DNA of 64,000 nt from positions 1 through 64,000 of the forward strand of contig NZ_JAMGBG010000001.1 of the NCBI RefSeq assembly GCF_023516595.1, given 5' to 3'. Source of the DNA: Streptomyces neyagawaensis. GTDB taxonomy: Bacteria; Actinomycetota; Actinomycetes; Streptomycetales; Streptomycetaceae. Every line of letters begins with the position of its first letter. Position 1 is the first letter of the stretch. A program made the position numbers and the translations under genes. The notes beneath the pieces were generated by a model. It was not told the origin of the DNA. It worked only from the letters and a program-made list of their open reading frames with translations, and did no database searches. This document shows, one piece after another, positions 18,348 to 27,412 of the stretch.

Positions 18348-18424
18348 ACAGCCCCAGCCCCAGCCCCAGCCCCAGCCCCAGCCCCAGCCCCAGCCCCAGC
18401 CCCAGCCCCAGCCCCAGCCCCAGC
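18348..18424. repeat. Hexanucleotide microsatellite (AGCCCC)n
   Basis: About twelve and a half perfect copies of AGCCCC fill most of the gap between the aldolase stop (18323) and iolD start (18479). It would read as a Pro-Ser repeat but is outside both genes. Such a tract is prone to slippage, so its length may vary between strains. Confidence 0.95.
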
Positions 18425-18478
18425 AACATGCTCCCTCGCCAAGCCCCCAACCCACCCCTTCGTCCCCGTGAGGTCCCG

Positions 18479-20368
18479 ATGAGCACCCCCTCCACCCGCC
18501 GGCTGACCGTCGCCCAGGCGCTGGTGCGGTTCCTGTCCGCGCAGTACACCGAGCGCGACGGCGTACGCCACCGGCTGATCGCCGGGACCTGGGGCATCTT
18601 CGGCCACGGCAACGTCGCGGGGGTCGGCCAGGCGCTGCTGGAGGCCGGCGAGGAGGCCATGCCGTTCCACCAGGGCCGCAACGAGCAGTCCATGGTGCAC
18701 GCGGCCGTCGGGTACGCCCGTCAGCTGAACCGGCTCTCCGCGCAGGCGGTCACCACCTCCATCGGGCCCGGCGCCACCAACCTCGTCACCGGAGCCGCCC
18801 TCGCCACCATCAACCGGCTGCCCGTGCTGTTGCTGCCCGGCGACTACTTCGCGACCCGCACCGCCGACCCGCTGCTCCAGCAGTTGGAGCACCCCACCGA
18901 GGCCGATGTGTCCGTGAACGACACGCTGCGGCCGGTCTCCCGCTTCTTCGACCGGATCACCCGCCCCGAGGCGCTGATCCCGGCCGCGCTCAACGCCATG
19001 CGGGTTCTCACCGACCCCGTCGAGACGGGCGCCGTCACCCTCGCCCTGCCGCAGGACGTGCAGGCGGAGGCGTACGACTGGCCGGAGGAGTTCTTCGCCG
19101 AGCGCGTCTGGCGGGTACGGCGGCCGGCGCCCGACCCGGTGGAGCTGGCCGAGGCGGTCCGGGCGATCCGCGCGGCGCGGCGGCCGCTCCTCGTCGCGGG
19201 CGGCGGCGTCCACCACAGCGAGGCGGAGGCGGCGCTGCGGGCGCTGGTGGAGGCCACCGGCATCCCGGTCGCGTCCACCCAGGCCGGCAAGGGCTCGCTG
19301 CGCCACGACCACCCGGGCGACCTCGGCGGCATCGGGCACACCGGCACCGCCGTCTGCGACGACATCGCCCGCACCGCCGATCTGATCATCGGCGTCGGCA
19401 CCCGCTACACCGACTTCACCACCGCCTCCCACACCCTGTTCCAGGTCCCCGACGTCCGCTTCGTCAACCTCAACATCGCCGCGTTCGACGCTCACAAGCT
19501 GGCGGCCCGGACCCTGGTCTGCGATGCGCGGACCGGTCTGGAGGCGCTCACGGAGGCGCTCGCCGGGCACCGCGTGGAGGAGGCGTACGAGGCCGAGTAC
19601 CGGAACGGCAAGCAGCGCTGGGAGCAGGTGGTGCGGGCGGTCTACACGCCGGCCGACGAGCACGCCGTGCCGACGCAGACGCAGGTGCTGGGCGCCCTGG
19701 ACGCGGTCGTCGGGGACGACGACGTCGTCATCAACGCCGCGGGCTCGCTCCCCGGCGACCTGCACAAGCTGTGGCGGGTCCGCGGCCCCCGCCAGTACCA
19801 CCTGGAGTACGGCTACTCCTGCATGGGCTACGAGATCCCCGCCGCGATCGGCGTCCAGCAGGCGGCGCCCGGCACCGCCGTGTGGGCGCTGGTCGGCGAC
19901 GGCACGTATCTGATGATGCCGACGGAGATCGTGACCGCCGTCCAGGAGGGTCTGCCGGTCAATCTGGTCCTCGTCCAGAACCACGGCTACGCCTCCATCG
20001 GCGGGCTGTCGGAGTCGGTGGGCGCCGAGCGGTTCGGCACGGCCTACCGCTACCGCGTCGCCGACGGCACCTTCACCGGAGCCCCGCTGCCGGTGGACCT
20101 GGCCGCCAACGCGGCCAGCCTCGGCATGGACGTCATCCGCGCCAAGACCGTGCGGGAGCTGCGCGACGCCCTGGCCGCCGCCCGCGCCTCGGACCGGCCG
20201 ACCTGCGTGTACGTGGAGACCGACCCGACTCCCACCGCTCCCCCGGCGGAGGCCTGGTGGGACGTTCCGGTCTCGGAGACCGCCGCCCGCCGGGCCGCGG
20301 TCGAGGCCCGCGCCACGTACGACCGGGAGGTCACCGCCCGGCGCCGGCACCTTCACCCGGGGACGTGA
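18479..20368 (+). CDS. iolD: 3D-(3,5/4)-trihydroxycyclohexane-1,2-dione hydrolase (ThDP enzyme)
   Basis: A 629-residue thiamine-diphosphate enzyme that opens the inositol ring product to 5-deoxy-glucuronate. The N-terminal domain has GHGNVAGVGQAL and the cofactor-proton Glu segment GRNEQSMVHAAVGYARQ. The middle domain is Rossmann-like. The C-terminal domain has GYSCMGYEIPAAIGV and the ThDP/Mg motif LVGDGTYLMMPTEI with QNHGYASIG. Length and motifs fit the IolD family. ATG at 18479 is the first start after the microsatellite; the open frame upstream is accidental. No iolB, iolE or iolG gene lies beside it. Confidence 0.93.
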   Translation: MSTPSTRRLTVAQALVRFLSAQYTERDGVRHRLIAGTWGIFGHGNVAGVGQALLEAGEEAMPFHQGRNEQSMVHAAVGYARQLNRLSAQAVTTSIGPGATNLVTGAALATINRLPVLLLPGDYFATRTADPLLQQLEHPTEADVSVNDTLRPVSRFFDRITRPEALIPAALNAMRVLTDPVETGAVTLALPQDVQAEAYDWPEEFFAERVWRVRRPAPDPVELAEAVRAIRAARRPLLVAGGGVHHSEAEAALRALVEATGIPVASTQAGKGSLRHDHPGDLGGIGHTGTAVCDDIARTADLIIGVGTRYTDFTTASHTLFQVPDVRFVNLNIAAFDAHKLAARTLVCDARTGLEALTEALAGHRVEEAYEAEYRNGKQRWEQVVRAVYTPADEHAVPTQTQVLGALDAVVGDDDVVINAAGSLPGDLHKLWRVRGPRQYHLEYGYSCMGYEIPAAIGVQQAAPGTAVWALVGDGTYLMMPTEIVTAVQEGLPVNLVLVQNHGYASIGGLSESVGAERFGTAYRYRVADGTFTGAPLPVDLAANAASLGMDVIRAKTVRELRDALAAARASDRPTCVYVETDPTPTAPPAEAWWDVPVSETAARRAAVEARATYDREVTARRRHLHPGT

Positions 20369-20425
20369 GCGGCCCGGCCCGCGGCCGGTCCGAGAGCCGC
20401 CCGGCACCCGCGACGGGTGCTGGGC

Positions 20426-20461
20426 TTGTCAGGACAACGAAATGACAGGGCTTCCTGTCAT
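20426..20461. promoter_or_regulatory. Two palindromes upstream of the GntR regulator (probable auto-operator)
   Basis: TTGTC-AG-GACAA (20426-20437) and the perfect 8-bp dyad ATGACAGG/CCTGTCAT (20442-20461) stand side by side just before the GTG start at 20487. The hexamer TGACAG/CTGTCA is also in the iolC dyad. GntR-family regulators usually bind such short dyads and repress their own genes. Confidence 0.6.
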
Positions 20462-20486
20462 CCGGACGGGCGGTTACCCTCGGACC

Positions 20487-21251
20487 GTGACCAGCGCGAC
20501 CACAGGGAGTACAGAGAAGCTCGACCTCCGTGTCGACCGGAGCAGCCCGGTGCCGCTGTACTACCAGCTGGCCCGGCAGCTGGAGTCCGCCATCGAACAC
20601 GGGGCACTGGGCCCGGGCAGCCTGCTGGGCAACGAGATCGAGCTCGCGGGCCGCCTCGGACTGTCCCGGCCGACCGTGCGGCAGGCCATCCAGTCCCTCG
20701 TCGACAAGGGGCTGCTGGTACGCCGCCGTGGCGTGGGCACGCAGGTCGTACACAGCCAGGTCAAGCGTCCGCTGGAGCTGAGCAGTCTCTACGACGACCT
20801 GGAGGCGGCGGGCCAGCAGCCCACGACCCAGGTGCTGCTGAGCGAGCTCCGGCCCGCCTCCGCCGGGGTGGCCGCGGCCTTGGGCCTCGCCGAGGGCGCG
20901 GAGGTGCACCTCTTCGAACGGCTCCGCCTCACCCACGGCCAGCCGGTGGCGTTCCTGTCCAACTACGTCCCGGCGGGCCTGCTGGACCTCGACACCGAGC
21001 GGCTGGAGGCGACGGGCCTGTACCGGATGATGCGCAACGCCGGCATCACCCTGCACAGCGCCCACCAGACGGTCGGCGCCCGGATCGCCGCCCCCGAGGA
21101 GGCCGAGCGGCTCGGCGAGCCCGAGGGGGCCGCCGTCCTCACCATGCAGCGCACGGCCTACGACGACACGGGCCGGGCCGTCGAGTACGGCAGCCACATC
21201 TACCGGGCCTCGCGCTACTCCTTCGACTTCCAGCTGCTCGTCCGCGGCTGA
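20487..21251 (+). CDS. GntR-family regulator, HutC/UTRA type
   Basis: A 254-residue repressor. The N-terminal winged helix covers PVPLYYQLARQLESAI and SRPTVRQAIQSLVDKGLL. The C-terminal UTRA effector domain starts near residue 90 (RPLELSSLYDDLEAAG), and ASRYSFDFQLLV closes the fold. GTG at 20487 is chosen. The ATG at 20442 falls within a palindrome that is better explained as an operator. Placement after iolD suggests control of inositol genes. UTRA domains often sense phosphorylated sugars. Confidence 0.85.
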   Translation: MTSATTGSTEKLDLRVDRSSPVPLYYQLARQLESAIEHGALGPGSLLGNEIELAGRLGLSRPTVRQAIQSLVDKGLLVRRRGVGTQVVHSQVKRPLELSSLYDDLEAAGQQPTTQVLLSELRPASAGVAAALGLAEGAEVHLFERLRLTHGQPVAFLSNYVPAGLLDLDTERLEATGLYRMMRNAGITLHSAHQTVGARIAAPEEAERLGEPEGAAVLTMQRTAYDDTGRAVEYGSHIYRASRYSFDFQLLVRG

Positions 21252-21396
21252 CGCCCGGACCACGGCGCCCAGCTCTCCGGAAGCCGCAGGTCAGGCAGGA
21301 AAACCTGCCGGGGTACTAGATTGGACAGCAGAGGCCGCGGCAGGGGCGGCCCCGCCTGATCTCCCGCACGCAACCGTTCGCAAGGGAGAAGCAGCC

Positions 21397-22458
21397 GTGA
21401 AGACCCGACGCATCCGCCGTATCAGCCTCGGTGCCGTCAGTGCTCTCGTCGTCACCGTGCTCGGCGCCTGCGGCGGCTCCGGTTCCGACCCGGGCGGCGC
21501 CACGGTGGTGGGTGTCGACTACCCCCGCTCGGACACCGACTTCTGGAACGCGTTCACGCAGTACACCCCTGGGTTCGCCGAGGAACTCGGGTTGGAGCTG
21601 AAGACCACCAACTCGCGGAACGATGTCGCGAAACTCGCCACCAACTCCCAGAGCCTCATCATCGAGGGCGTGGAGGGCGTGGCCATGGCCCCCCAGAACA
21701 CCGCCGCGACCGCGCCCATCCTGCGGCAGCTGGCCGAGCAGAAGATCCCCGTGGTCACCCTGGACACCCGTCCCGACACCGGCGACGTCTACATGGTGGT
21801 GCGTGCCGACAACCGCGCGTACGGGGAGAAGGCCTGCCGGTTCCTCGGCACCAAGCTCGGCGGTGAGGGCAAGGTCGTCATGCTCCAGGGAGACCTCGCC
21901 TCCGTCAACGGCCGCGACCGCACCGAGGGGTTCAACGCGTGCATGAAGGAGCACTATCCCCGGATCAAGGTCTTCGGAGAGACGACGAACTGGGACGGGA
22001 CGATCGCGGCGCAGAAACTGCAGGCGAATCTCACGACCAACCCTGACATCAAGGGCGTCTACATGCACTCCAGCCTGGCGCTCTCCGGCAGCCTGCAGGT
22101 GCTCAAGCAGCAGGGTCTGCTGGTCGGCCCGGAGGACAAGAGGCATGTGTTCGTCGTCGCCAACGACGGCACCCCCCGAGAGCTCAGGGAGATCGCCAAG
22201 GGCAAGATCGACGCCACGGTCTCCCAGCCCGCCGACCTCTACGCCAAATACGCCCTCTACTACCTGCGGGCGGCGATCGAGGGCAAGACGTTCAAGCCCG
22301 GCGGGACGGACCACGACAGCACGATCGTGCGGATCCGCGACGGTGTGCTGGAGGACCAGCTCTCCGCGCCCCTGGTGACCGCGGACGGCGGGACCTACGA
22401 CGGGGTGCCCAGCCTCAGGAGCGACGACAAGTCCCTCTGGGGCAACAACCTCGACTGA
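21397..22458 (+). CDS. Orphan sugar-binding lipoprotein (RbsB-like)
   Basis: A 353-residue binding protein with a signal peptide and lipobox LGACGGS (Cys25). The mature domain starts VVGVDYPRSDTDFWNAF and continues with the type 1 periplasmic-binding pattern (VVTLDTRPDTGDVYMVV, KVVMLQGDLASVNGRDR). GTG at 21397 has AAGGGAGAA upstream. No permease or ATPase follows; the next gene is on the other strand. It may feed the importer at 12.9-15.9 kb or a distant one. Confidence 0.88.
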   Translation: MKTRRIRRISLGAVSALVVTVLGACGGSGSDPGGATVVGVDYPRSDTDFWNAFTQYTPGFAEELGLELKTTNSRNDVAKLATNSQSLIIEGVEGVAMAPQNTAATAPILRQLAEQKIPVVTLDTRPDTGDVYMVVRADNRAYGEKACRFLGTKLGGEGKVVMLQGDLASVNGRDRTEGFNACMKEHYPRIKVFGETTNWDGTIAAQKLQANLTTNPDIKGVYMHSSLALSGSLQVLKQQGLLVGPEDKRHVFVVANDGTPRELREIAKGKIDATVSQPADLYAKYALYYLRAAIEGKTFKPGGTDHDSTIVRIRDGVLEDQLSAPLVTADGGTYDGVPSLRSDDKSLWGNNLD

Positions 22459-22530
22459 TCGCGCACGGCCCGCCCGCCCCGATCACCTCTCGTCTCAGGA
22501 GCCTCGGAGGAGCCTCGGCCGGCAGCCGGC

Positions 22531-23682
22531 TCAGAGGCTCACCCACGCACCGGACTCCGCGGAGCGGCTCATCGCGTCGAGGGCGGTGGCGCTGTGCACG
22601 GCGTCGGCCAGGGTGGCGCCGTGCGGGATGCCCTCGGCGATCGAGCGCAGGAAGTGGTGGGCCTCGATGACCTTGAGGTCGTCATAGCCCATGGCGTTGG
22701 CGGAGCCCGGCTGGAACGCCGCGTACGCGCCGTGGCCCGGGCCGACGAAGACGGTGCTGACGGACTGGTCCTGGTAGGCCGTGCCCCGGCTGACACCCAG
22801 CTCGCCCATGCGGCGGAAGTCCCACAGGACGGCGCCCTTGGTGCCGTGGACCTCGAAGCCGTAGTTGTTCTGCTCGCCGACGGCGACCCGGCTCGCCTCC
22901 AGGACGCCCCTCGCGCCGGAGGCGAAGCGGAGCAGGCAGTTGACGTAGTCCTCGTTCTCGACGGGGCCGAGTTCACCGCCGGTGGCACGGGTGTGGCCGG
23001 CGGTGGCGCCGGTGGGACGGGCCCGTTCGGGGACGAAGATCGCGGAGTCGGCGGTGAGGGCGGTGATGTCGCCGAGGAGGAAGCGGGCGAGGTCGACGCC
23101 GTGCGAGGCGAGGTCGCCGAGGACGCCGCTGCCGCCGCGCTCACGCTCGTACCGCCAGGTCAGGGCGCCCTCGGGGTGGGCGGCGTAGTCGCTGAAGAGA
23201 CGGACGCGGACATGGGTGACGGTGCCGATCTCACCCGCGGCGATCAGTTCGCGGGCGTACGCGACGGCGGGGGCGTTGCGGTAGTTGAAGCCGACGGTGC
23301 CCTGGACGCCGGCCTTGACGACCGCGTCGGCGACGGCGCGGGCGTCGGCGGCGGTGAGCCCGACGGGCTTCTCGATCCAGATGTGCTTGCCGGCCTCGGC
23401 CATGGCGACACCGATCTCGCGGTGCAGGAAGTTCGGCGCGGTGATGCTCACGGCGTGGACGCGCGGGTCGGCGGCGACCTCACGCCAGTCACGGGCGGTG
23501 CTCGCGAACCCGAACCGCTCGGCGGCCTCCTCGGCGCGGCCGGGCACGTCCTCGACGACGGTGACCAGCTCGGGGCGGACGGGAAGCTGCGGGAAGTGGT
23601 GCGGCACGCGGGCGTACGCCTGGGTGTGCACCCGCCCCATCCAGCCGAACCCCACGACGGCGACACCGAGCGCACTCACCAT
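22531..23682 (-). CDS. Gfo/Idh/MocA oxidoreductase (inositol/sugar dehydrogenase-like)
   Basis: A 383-residue NAD(P)-dependent oxidoreductase. The Rossmann motif VVGFGWMGRVH is at the N-terminus. The EKP triad (WIEKPVGL) is near residue 102. GSGVLGDLASHGVDLARF supplies the catalytic His segment. These features fit inositol 2-dehydrogenase and related sugar dehydrogenases, but substrate cannot be fixed from sequence. ATG at 23682 has AAGAAGG upstream. It diverges from a LacI regulator and shares paired operators with it. Confidence 0.87.
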   Translation of the reverse strand: MVSALGVAVVGFGWMGRVHTQAYARVPHHFPQLPVRPELVTVVEDVPGRAEEAAERFGFASTARDWREVAADPRVHAVSITAPNFLHREIGVAMAEAGKHIWIEKPVGLTAADARAVADAVVKAGVQGTVGFNYRNAPAVAYARELIAAGEIGTVTHVRVRLFSDYAAHPEGALTWRYERERGGSGVLGDLASHGVDLARFLLGDITALTADSAIFVPERARPTGATAGHTRATGGELGPVENEDYVNCLLRFASGARGVLEASRVAVGEQNNYGFEVHGTKGAVLWDFRRMGELGVSRGTAYQDQSVSTVFVGPGHGAYAAFQPGSANAMGYDDLKVIEAHHFLRSIAEGIPHGATLADAVHSATALDAMSRSAESGAWVSL

Positions 23683-23715
23683 GACTGCCCTTCTTCGGAC
23701 CCACCGGACCAGCTT

Positions 23716-23809
23716 TGGACCGTTCCAGAACGTACGCAGCTCACCTTGGGGTGGGTCTCCGCAGCTGTCAAGCCCTTTGACAATCGCACCCGCCCTGTGG
23801 AACGGTCCA
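23716..23809. promoter_or_regulatory. Paired LacI-type operators between divergent genes
   Basis: TGGACCGTTCCA (23716-23727) is the exact reverse complement of TGGAACGGTCCA (23798-23809). One copy lies near each gene of the divergent pair. Between them CTGTCA (23765-23770) and TTGACA (23777-23782) form another dyad whose ends resemble -35 elements for both directions. Binding by the adjacent LacI protein is inferred. Confidence 0.65.
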
Positions 23810-23813
23810 CACC

Positions 23814-24818
23814 ATGAGACCTCCGACGATCCGCGATGTCGCCGAGCGCGCCGGCGTGTCGAAGTCCCTGGTCTCGCTGGTGCTGCGCGGCTCCGAGCAG
23901 GTGCGCCCGGAGAAGCGGGAGGCCGTGCTGGCGGCCGTGGACGAGCTGGGCTACCGGCCCAACGCGGCCGCGCGCAGTCTGAGCGAGCGCCGCACCCGCA
24001 CGGTCGGCGTCCTCCTCCACGACATGCGCAACCCCTGGTTCGTGGAGCTGCTGGACGGTCTGAACTCCCGGCTGCACGACAACGGTCTGCGCATGCTGCT
24101 GGCCGACGGCCACCTCAACCGGCGTCTCGGGGAGGACCTCACCCGGACCTTCACCGAACTGCGGGTCGACGGTCTGATCGCGGTCGGCACACTGCCCCCG
24201 TCGGAGGCTCTGCGCACGGCGGCCGCGCAGGTGCCCACCGTGGTCGCCGGGGCCCGTGAGCCGACGCTCCCCCATGTCGATGTCGTCGCGGGCGACGACC
24301 AGTTGGGCGCCCGGCTCGCCACCGAGCACCTCATCGCCCTCGGCCACCGGCGGATCGGGCACATCGCGGGGGACGGCGTGGTCGGCGCGCTGCGCCGCCG
24401 CAGCTTCGAGACGGTCATGCGCGAGCACGGTCTGTCCGACCTGGCGGCCGTCGAACGCGGCGACCTGACGGAGGAGGGCGGCTACCGCGCCACGGTCCGA
24501 CTCCTCAGCGCCCCCGAACGCCCCACCGCGGTGCTGGCGTTCAACGACATGTCCTGCGTCGGCGCCCTCTCCGCCGCCGAGGAACTGGGCCTGAGCGTCC
24601 CGCGCGACCTGTCCCTCGTCGGCTACGACAACACCTATGTCTCCCGGCTGCGCCATCTGTGGCTCACCACCGTGGACAACGCCAGCCATGACGTCGGCCG
24701 CCGCGCCGCCCAGAGCCTCCTGGACCGCATCGCCGATCCCACACGCCCGGCCCAAGTCGTCCTGACCACACCGACCTTGGAGATCCGCGGCACGACCAGC
24801 CCCCCGGCGGGCCGCTGA
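23814..24818 (+). CDS. LacI-family transcriptional regulator
   Basis: A 334-residue repressor. The LacI helix-turn-helix and hinge are at the N-terminus (TIRDVAERAGVSKSLVSLVL, then YRPNAAARSLSERRT). The type 1 periplasmic-binding effector domain follows (TVGVLLHDMRNPWFVELLDG; FNDMSCVGALSAAEELGL). ATG at 23814 starts five bases after one copy of the operator repeat, so autoregulation is likely. The likely target is the divergent oxidoreductase. Confidence 0.9.
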   Translation: MRPPTIRDVAERAGVSKSLVSLVLRGSEQVRPEKREAVLAAVDELGYRPNAAARSLSERRTRTVGVLLHDMRNPWFVELLDGLNSRLHDNGLRMLLADGHLNRRLGEDLTRTFTELRVDGLIAVGTLPPSEALRTAAAQVPTVVAGAREPTLPHVDVVAGDDQLGARLATEHLIALGHRRIGHIAGDGVVGALRRRSFETVMREHGLSDLAAVERGDLTEEGGYRATVRLLSAPERPTAVLAFNDMSCVGALSAAEELGLSVPRDLSLVGYDNTYVSRLRHLWLTTVDNASHDVGRRAAQSLLDRIADPTRPAQVVLTTPTLEIRGTTSPPAGR

Positions 24819-25129
24819 GCCGCACGATGTGCGCGCTCCTGAGCGGCCGACGAGCCGCGCGACGAACCCACCGGCCCGCCGGCCCGCCGGTGAGCCGACG
24901 CCGTGCGCGCTCCTGAGCCTGTTCGCCGTCCGTCCGGGAGCACCGGGAGCACCGGGAGCACCGGGAGACGGTACGCCGACGGCCGCGGATGGCCGCGGAT
25001 GGCCGCGGGTGAGGCTCCCGCATACTCATCGGGAACCGAACCGGTGGTTTCACGGATCTCCTGTGCGAGGGCTCCCGGACAGCTGGTTCGGCACGGGCGC
25101 ACGGCACTTGACGGTACGGAAGGCGGGAC
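24819..25129. other. Intergenic stretch before the kinase
   Basis: No gene seen. It contains a fourfold short direct repeat with core GGGAGCACC (about 24936-24968) and a twofold GCGGATGGCC. The promoter of the kinase gene must lie here, but no clear -10/-35 pair was picked. Confidence 0.5.
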
Positions 25130-27352
25130 ATGGCCGACGGGATGGGCGCGAGACCCGAGGCGGACGGCTTCGCGGCGCCGGCGGACGTGGATCCGCCGCG
25201 GGTGGGGCGGTATCGGATCGTCGCGCGGCTCGGCGAGGGCGGCATGGGGCGGGTCTACCTGGGCCGGTCGCCGAGCGGGCGCGCGGTGGCGGTGAAGGTG
25301 GTGCGGCCCGACCTCGCCCAGGACCCCGACTTCCGGCGCCGGTTCGCCCGCGAGGTGGGCGCGGCCCGCAAGGTCAACGGGTTCTTCACCGCCGGGGTCG
25401 TCGAGGCCGACCCCGAGGGGTCACCGGCATGGCTGGCGACGGCGTACGTGCCCGGGGTCTCCCTCGGTGAGGCGGTCGTCCGGCACGGAGCGTGGCCCGA
25501 GGACGCGGTGCTGGCGCTCGCGGCCGGGCTGGCCGAGGCGCTGGAGGCGATCCACGCCGCGGGAGTGATCCACCGGGATCTGAAGCCGTCGAACGTCCTG
25601 CTGGCGGCGGACGGGCCACGCGTGATCGACTTCGGGATCTCGGCCGCCACCGACTCCGGTGCCAGCAGGCTCACCCAGCCCGGCATGCTGATCGGCACGC
25701 CCGGCTTCATGTCCCCCGAGCAGCTCACCGGCAAGCCCGTCGGCCCGGCCAGTGACGTCTTCGCCCTGGGCGGGGTAGTGGCGTTCACCGCGGCGGGACG
25801 GAGCGCCTTCGGCACCGGCGCGGCCGAGGCGCTCAACTTCCGTGCCGTGTACGAGGAACCGGACCTCGACGCGCTCCCGCCGCGGGTGCGCGCCCTGGTC
25901 GCCGACTGCCTGGCCAAGGATCCCGGCGCACGCCCCACCGTCGGCGCGCTGCTGGACCGGCTGGCCGAGGAGCGGTGGGGTCAGGACGCCGACCAGGACA
26001 CGCACGAGGTCGGCTGGTTGCCCGACCGGGTCGCGGCCGACGTCCGTGCGCGCGCCACGGCACCTCAGGCGCCGGTACCGGCGACGCCCGATCCGCGGCT
26101 GCTGCTGTGGTCGTCCCAGGCCGCGGGACCGACCGGCCCGGCGGCCCCGCACGTCGAAGCGCCACGTCCGTCCACCGCCCCGGACGTGCCCGCCCCGCAT
26201 CCTCCACGGGGACACGACCTCCCGCAGGACGCCACGACGCCACGGCACCCTCAGGACACCACTGCGCCACGATCCGGACGGCAGGCCGGGCTCTCCCGGA
26301 GGCGGCTCCTGCTCGGCCTCGCCGGAGCGGGCGTCGCCGGGGCCGGGTACACGACGTGGCGGCTCCTCGACGGCACCGAGCGCCGCCCGGGGCAGCGGCT
26401 GTGGACGTTCTCCACCGGTAAGACGGTCAACTCGACACCGGCGGTGGCCGACGGGGTCGTCTACATCGGCAGCGGCGACCAGCGGCTGTACGCGCTGGAC
26501 GCCGCCACGGGCAAGAAGCGCTGGGCGTTCGAGACTGGCGACCGGGTCCAGTCGTCGCCGGCCGTGGTCGACGGGGTCGTCTACGTCGGCAGCGGCGACG
26601 GTCTGCTGTACGCGGTGGACGCGGTCACCGGCAAGAGGCGGTGGCAGTACCCGGCGGGCGCGATCCACTCGGCACCGGTGGTGGTGGACGGGATCGTCTA
26701 CACCGGCAGCGCGGACGGGCTGCACGCCGTGGACGCGGCCACGGGCGAGAAGCGCTGGACGGCGCTCACGCCCAGCTACGTGTACTCCACGCCGGCCGTG
26801 GTCGAGGGGGTCGTGTACGTCGGCAGCGGCGACGGCCTGCGGGCGGTGGACGCGGCGACAGGCACGGAACGGTGGTCGGCCCTCACGGACCACATCTTCT
26901 CCTCGTCGCCGGCGGTGGCGAAGGGGCGCATTTACATCGGCGGCATCGACGGGCTGTACTGCGTGAACGCCTCCGACGGCATGGAGTACGAGGACTTTCC
27001 GGGCGGTGGCCCCGTCGGCTCCTCCTCGCCGACGGTCGCCGACGGGGTGGTCTACGTCGGTGGTGACAATGGCGACCTGTACGGAGTCGACGCCTTCACC
27101 GCCAAGCAGCGCCTGAAGTTCCCCACGGCGGACAGTGTCGACTCACGGCCGGCGGTGGTGGACGGCGTCGTCTACTTCGGCAGCGACGACGGCAACCTGT
27201 ACGCAGTGGACGTCAGGACCAGCGAACAGAGGTGGCGGTTCTCGGCGGGCGACAGCATCGACAGCTTCTTCACGCCCTCGTCGCCCGTGGTGTCCGACGG
27301 CGTGCTCTACATCGGCAGCTACGCGGGCAAGGTGTACGCGATAGCGGTCTGA
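25130..27352 (+). CDS. AfsK-like Ser/Thr protein kinase with PQQ-type beta-propeller
   Basis: A 740-residue membrane kinase. The kinase domain (about 23-285) has the glycine loop GEGGMGRVYLG, VKVV, HRDLKPSN, DFG and MSPEQL. A Pro-rich linker follows. Near residue 387 SRRRLLLGLAGAGVAGAG is a twin-arginine-like or single membrane segment. The C-terminus has at least seven repeats of the form VVDGVVYVGSGDG-LYAVDAATG-KRW, a PQQ/quinoprotein propeller that should face outside. This layout matches AfsK of Streptomyces coelicolor, which phosphorylates AfsR and DivIVA. Orthology is not proven. ATG at 25130 has GGAAGG upstream. Confidence 0.9.
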   Translation: MADGMGARPEADGFAAPADVDPPRVGRYRIVARLGEGGMGRVYLGRSPSGRAVAVKVVRPDLAQDPDFRRRFAREVGAARKVNGFFTAGVVEADPEGSPAWLATAYVPGVSLGEAVVRHGAWPEDAVLALAAGLAEALEAIHAAGVIHRDLKPSNVLLAADGPRVIDFGISAATDSGASRLTQPGMLIGTPGFMSPEQLTGKPVGPASDVFALGGVVAFTAAGRSAFGTGAAEALNFRAVYEEPDLDALPPRVRALVADCLAKDPGARPTVGALLDRLAEERWGQDADQDTHEVGWLPDRVAADVRARATAPQAPVPATPDPRLLLWSSQAAGPTGPAAPHVEAPRPSTAPDVPAPHPPRGHDLPQDATTPRHPQDTTAPRSGRQAGLSRRRLLLGLAGAGVAGAGYTTWRLLDGTERRPGQRLWTFSTGKTVNSTPAVADGVVYIGSGDQRLYALDAATGKKRWAFETGDRVQSSPAVVDGVVYVGSGDGLLYAVDAVTGKRRWQYPAGAIHSAPVVVDGIVYTGSADGLHAVDAATGEKRWTALTPSYVYSTPAVVEGVVYVGSGDGLRAVDAATGTERWSALTDHIFSSSPAVAKGRIYIGGIDGLYCVNASDGMEYEDFPGGGPVGSSSPTVADGVVYVGGDNGDLYGVDAFTAKQRLKFPTADSVDSRPAVVDGVVYFGSDDGNLYAVDVRTSEQRWRFSAGDSIDSFFTPSSPVVSDGVLYIGSYAGKVYAIAV

Positions 27353-27412
27353 GTCGGCGGGAGCCGACGCAAGGGTGGCAGCACCCGTCCGGCCGCCGCG
27401 CGGCCCCGAACG

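Noticed and set aside
18225..18455. Gly/Trp repeat ORF over the microsatellite
   Set aside because: It is a translation of the (AGCCCC)n tract and has no ribosome-binding site.
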